From NCBI GenBank assembly GCA_030247555.1, contig JAOTSD010000023.1, forward strand, positions 1 to 55,998: a stretch of DNA of 55,998 nucleotides, written 5' to 3'. The translations under genes were made by a program, and so were the position numbers. The stretch is from Siculibacillus sp. (GTDB lineage Bacteria; Pseudomonadota; Alphaproteobacteria; Rhizobiales; Ancalomicrobiaceae). Below are positions 54,333 to 55,998 of the stretch, piece after piece. The notes beneath the pieces were generated by a model that saw only the letters and a list, made by a program, of their open reading frames with translations, searched no databases and was not told where the DNA came from. How positions within the stretch are numbered: position 1 is the first letter of the stretch; each line of letters starts with the position of its first letter.

Positions 54333-55499
54333 TCACGGGCATGGCACGACGGCGAAGCGCAGGCCATTCATTTGGAACCAGCCGTGACCGGTCATCGCCA
54401 CTTCCACGCGCGCGGTGCGGAAGGCCACGAAACGGCGCGTCTGTGCCGGAACGATGATGGTGGCGCGCCCGCCGCCGGAGAAGGTACGGTCGATCGCCGC
54501 CCCTTCGACGTGAAGCACCTTGCGGCGTGCTCCTTCCGGCGAGACCAGGGTGACGATGATCGAAGAGGCGGTGGTGTCGACGTCGGTTCCGGCGGAGGGA
54601 AGCTGCAGGCCGACGATGCAGGCGGGCGTCCGGAGTGTCCGTGTCGCCCGGGCCGAACGGTTGCGGGCATTGCTCCAGCCGCCGCCGTCGAACGGATCGC
54701 CGGTGATCGCCGACACGCTGTCGTATTGGTCGACCCCTCGCGGGAGGCCCGTCGTCGCAGGGACGGGCGCCACCGGCGGCGAGGGCGCCGGTCCGGAGCC
54801 GGGCGGCGCGACGACGACGGAAGGTGGTGGCGGGGCGGCGGCGTTGGTCGGCGCCGGCGGCGGGGATGGCGCGGTCGCCGCCGAGGAAGGTGGTGACGAA
54901 GGAGGCACGGACGCGGCAGGGTCGAGGCCGGGCGCCGGTTGCCGCGGAGAGGAAGCCGTCGCCGGAGGCGCGGACGGGGGTGAGATCGCCGGTACCGGTG
55001 CCGCTCCCGGTTCGGCCGGGACGAACTCGATCTTCAACCGCATCGCCGACCCGATCCGCCGTTGCGTCGCGCGGTCCCAACGCCCGGTCAAGGTTCCCGT
55101 CCAGGTCTTCTTCGAGAAGTCCCGCGACCAGACGCACCGCACGGTGAAGGCTCGGCCGACCACCGGATCCTGCGGGTCGTATCGGCATCCACCGCCGCGC
55201 CCGATCCTGTCGTTCGACCGATCGGCCGGTTGGAGAGTGAAGCCTCCCGGCGCGGCGACATGGGCCTCTTCGGTGAAGGTCATCTCCAAGGTGCCCGGCC
55301 CGCGCGGCACGGTGAAATCGCGGCCGAGCACTTCGATCGGGGCGGCGGAGGCCTCGACCGGGGCGCGACCGATCTCGAGCTCGAGCAGCGGCGCGGCGGC
55401 GGCGGACGCCAATGAGACCAACGAGGCCAAGCCGATCATCGAGCACCGAGCGGCGTCGAGGCGACGGGCACGTGGAGGTGGTGATTCGCCGAAGAGCAT
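54333..55499 (-). CDS. Exported protein with long Pro/Ala-rich linker
   Basis: This 388-residue protein has a signal peptide (hydrophobic about 21-36, ASAAAA-PLL). A first globular part (about 37-160) contains a Cys pair (GGCRYDPQDPVVGRAFTVRCVW) and EMTFTEEAHVAAPGGFTL. A ~90-residue Pro/Ala/Ser linker (about 161-250) follows, then a second globular domain (about 255-388) with ACIVGLQLPSAGTDVDTT, ATIIVPAQTRRFVAFRTARVEVAM and WFQMNGLRFAVVPCP. The layout suggests a periplasmic or cell-surface protein with two beta domains on a flexible spacer. GAGGAGG lies 6 nt upstream of ATG 55499. No family recognised. Confidence 0.7.
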   Translation of the reverse strand: MLFGESPPPRARRLDAARCSMIGLASLVSLASAAAAPLLELEIGRAPVEASAAPIEVLGRDFTVPRGPGTLEMTFTEEAHVAAPGGFTLQPADRSNDRIGRGGGCRYDPQDPVVGRAFTVRCVWSRDFSKKTWTGTLTGRWDRATQRRIGSAMRLKIEFVPAEPGAAPVPAISPPSAPPATASSPRQPAPGLDPAASVPPSSPPSSAATAPSPPPAPTNAAAPPPPSVVVAPPGSGPAPSPPVAPVPATTGLPRGVDQYDSVSAITGDPFDGGGWSNARNRSARATRTLRTPACIVGLQLPSAGTDVDTTASSIIVTLVSPEGARRKVLHVEGAAIDRTFSGGGRATIIVPAQTRRFVAFRTARVEVAMTGHGWFQMNGLRFAVVPCP

Positions 55500-55776
55500 C
55501 GCAACCTCCTCGTCCCTGCACGGGACCGTTCGGACGTCGCCTTCTCGGGCGTGAACCTCAGCGAGACAGTGTGCCACCGGGCTCGACCGCCGCCCATGAT
55601 CGAGGTCAACGGCCGCACCGCCGCCGGTCCGGTCGCGGCCGCACGATCGCGTCGCGGACGCCGATCCGCGACGCCTCTCGCCGGGAGCCGCGAGGTCTCG
55701 ACCGACGAAGCCGCTTCGGGTCGAAGTCCACGCCCGATCGCCGATGGCGGAAGCTCGATGTCACATTGGGAAGAAG
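55500..55776. other. Gene-free stretch next to the IS end
   Basis: These 277 nt hold the ribosome-binding site and promoter of the minus-strand gene ending at 54333. I see no convincing gene. Open frames on the plus strand here are Arg/Pro/Ala-rich and run across the IS boundary, so they are not credible. Whether the IS interrupted a gene cannot be told without the other flank. Confidence 0.5.
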
Positions 55777-55998
55777 TGTTGGCTGGGGGACCTTTGCTGT
55801 GAGCCCCGTTTCTCATCCAGCTGAGGCCAGAGTCCTGGGGCGAGTTTGGCGCTGTTGCGCCGGGTGAACAACGGTCGATCGGCGAAGCTGGCCAGGGTTG
55901 CGCAGCCGATCGTCCGTTGCGGTGAAGGTCGATGCGAATGCCCTCGGCGTCAGATAGCCGAGCGCGGAATGCGGACGGTGATCGTTGTAGTCGACGAC
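55777..55998 (-). mobile_element. IS3-family insertion sequence, one end only
   Basis: The boundary is inferred at the TGTTGG... terminal dinucleotide (55777), because IS3-family ends begin TG and end CA. It is followed inward by GCTGGGGGACCTTTGCTGTG and then by the transposase stop at 55813. The other end lies beyond the window, so the inverted repeat pair and target duplication cannot be checked here. Confidence 0.7.
55813..55998 (-). CDS. IS3-family transposase (integrase core), C-terminal fragment
   Basis: The last 61 residues of a DDE transposase OrfB enter from the right edge. VVDYNDHRPHSALGYLTPRAF is the hallmark C-terminal motif that follows the catalytic Glu in IS3-family transposases, and the tail TATDDRLRNPGQLRRS is common in Hyphomicrobiales elements. 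The catalytic residues lie outside the window, so it cannot be judged whether the element is intact. Confidence 0.9.
   Translation of the reverse strand, partial: VVDYNDHRPHSALGYLTPRAFASTFTATDDRLRNPGQLRRSTVVHPAQQRQTRPRTLASAG

Noticed and set aside
55551-55802. 83-codon plus-strand frame (GTG start) at the right end
   Set aside because: Arg/Pro-rich and it crosses the inferred IS boundary, so it is unlikely to be a native gene.

Overview
The window is about 56 kb of dense, high-GC bacterial chromosome. Gene content points to an alphaproteobacterium of the order Hyphomicrobiales (Rhizobiales): a second-type glutamyl-tRNA synthetase, a gph/rpiA/DUF2059/gor neighbourhood, a cysS/GFA/cimA neighbourhood, an Atm1-type ABC exporter, DUF2865, a CreA-like protein, an Flp pilin and a class III alcohol dehydrogenase formaldehyde pathway. 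The species cannot be named from this sequence alone. Almost everything is housekeeping or core accessory metabolism. The only clear mobile DNA is the end of an IS3-family element running off the right edge. I saw no tRNA, rRNA, CRISPR array or prophage.

Left part (1-12.7 kb): 3' end of a class II fructose-bisphosphate aldolase; an RND efflux permease/adaptor pair divergent from a small DUF2892 membrane protein, with a perfect AT-rich 18-bp dyad between them; a Kup potassium transporter with a Gly/His-rich N-terminal extension; glutathione reductase, a DUF2059 exported protein and ribose-5-phosphate isomerase on the minus strand; phosphoglycolate phosphatase, an orphan Flp pilin and ribulose-phosphate 3-epimerase. 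Aldolase, rpiA, rpe and gph together suggest active pentose phosphate / carbon-recycling metabolism.

One-carbon block (13.4-18.6 kb): an FrmR-type formaldehyde sensor, with a perfect 16-bp dyad overlapping its promoter, precedes S-(hydroxymethyl)glutathione dehydrogenase, S-formylglutathione hydrolase and a TTG-initiated formate-tetrahydrofolate ligase. Together they form a complete route from formaldehyde to formate to 10-formyl-THF. A GntR/FCD regulator lies convergent behind a strong bidirectional terminator.

Middle (19-46 kb): class II DAHP synthase, a DODA-type ring-opening dioxygenase homologue, a PAS-only protein, NAD+ synthase, GltX2 (3' end overlapping a convergent DUF2865 gene), a CreA-like protein, cysS with a possible cysteine leader peptide, GFA protein, citramalate synthase, DUF2937, a LOG-family hydrolase, Atm1 exporter, psd-pssA for phosphatidylethanolamine, a PuuE-type allantoinase, a Cache-domain chemoreceptor, a RecD/Dda-like helicase and ilvD. 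CimA and IlvD both feed branched-chain amino-acid synthesis.

Right part (46-56 kb): a GH2 beta-mannosidase-like enzyme, secreted proteins, and the most interesting locus: a compact carrier-protein / acyl-CoA-dehydrogenase-like / seryl-tRNA-synthetase-like amino acid:carrier-protein ligase operon followed by a DUF1839 gene (49167-52745). The ligase family is known to load small amino acids onto a carrier protein. The fate of the aminoacyl thioester is unknown, and I propose oxidation by the flavoenzyme and transfer by DUF1839. serA, a Pro-rich exported protein and the IS3 remnant end the window.
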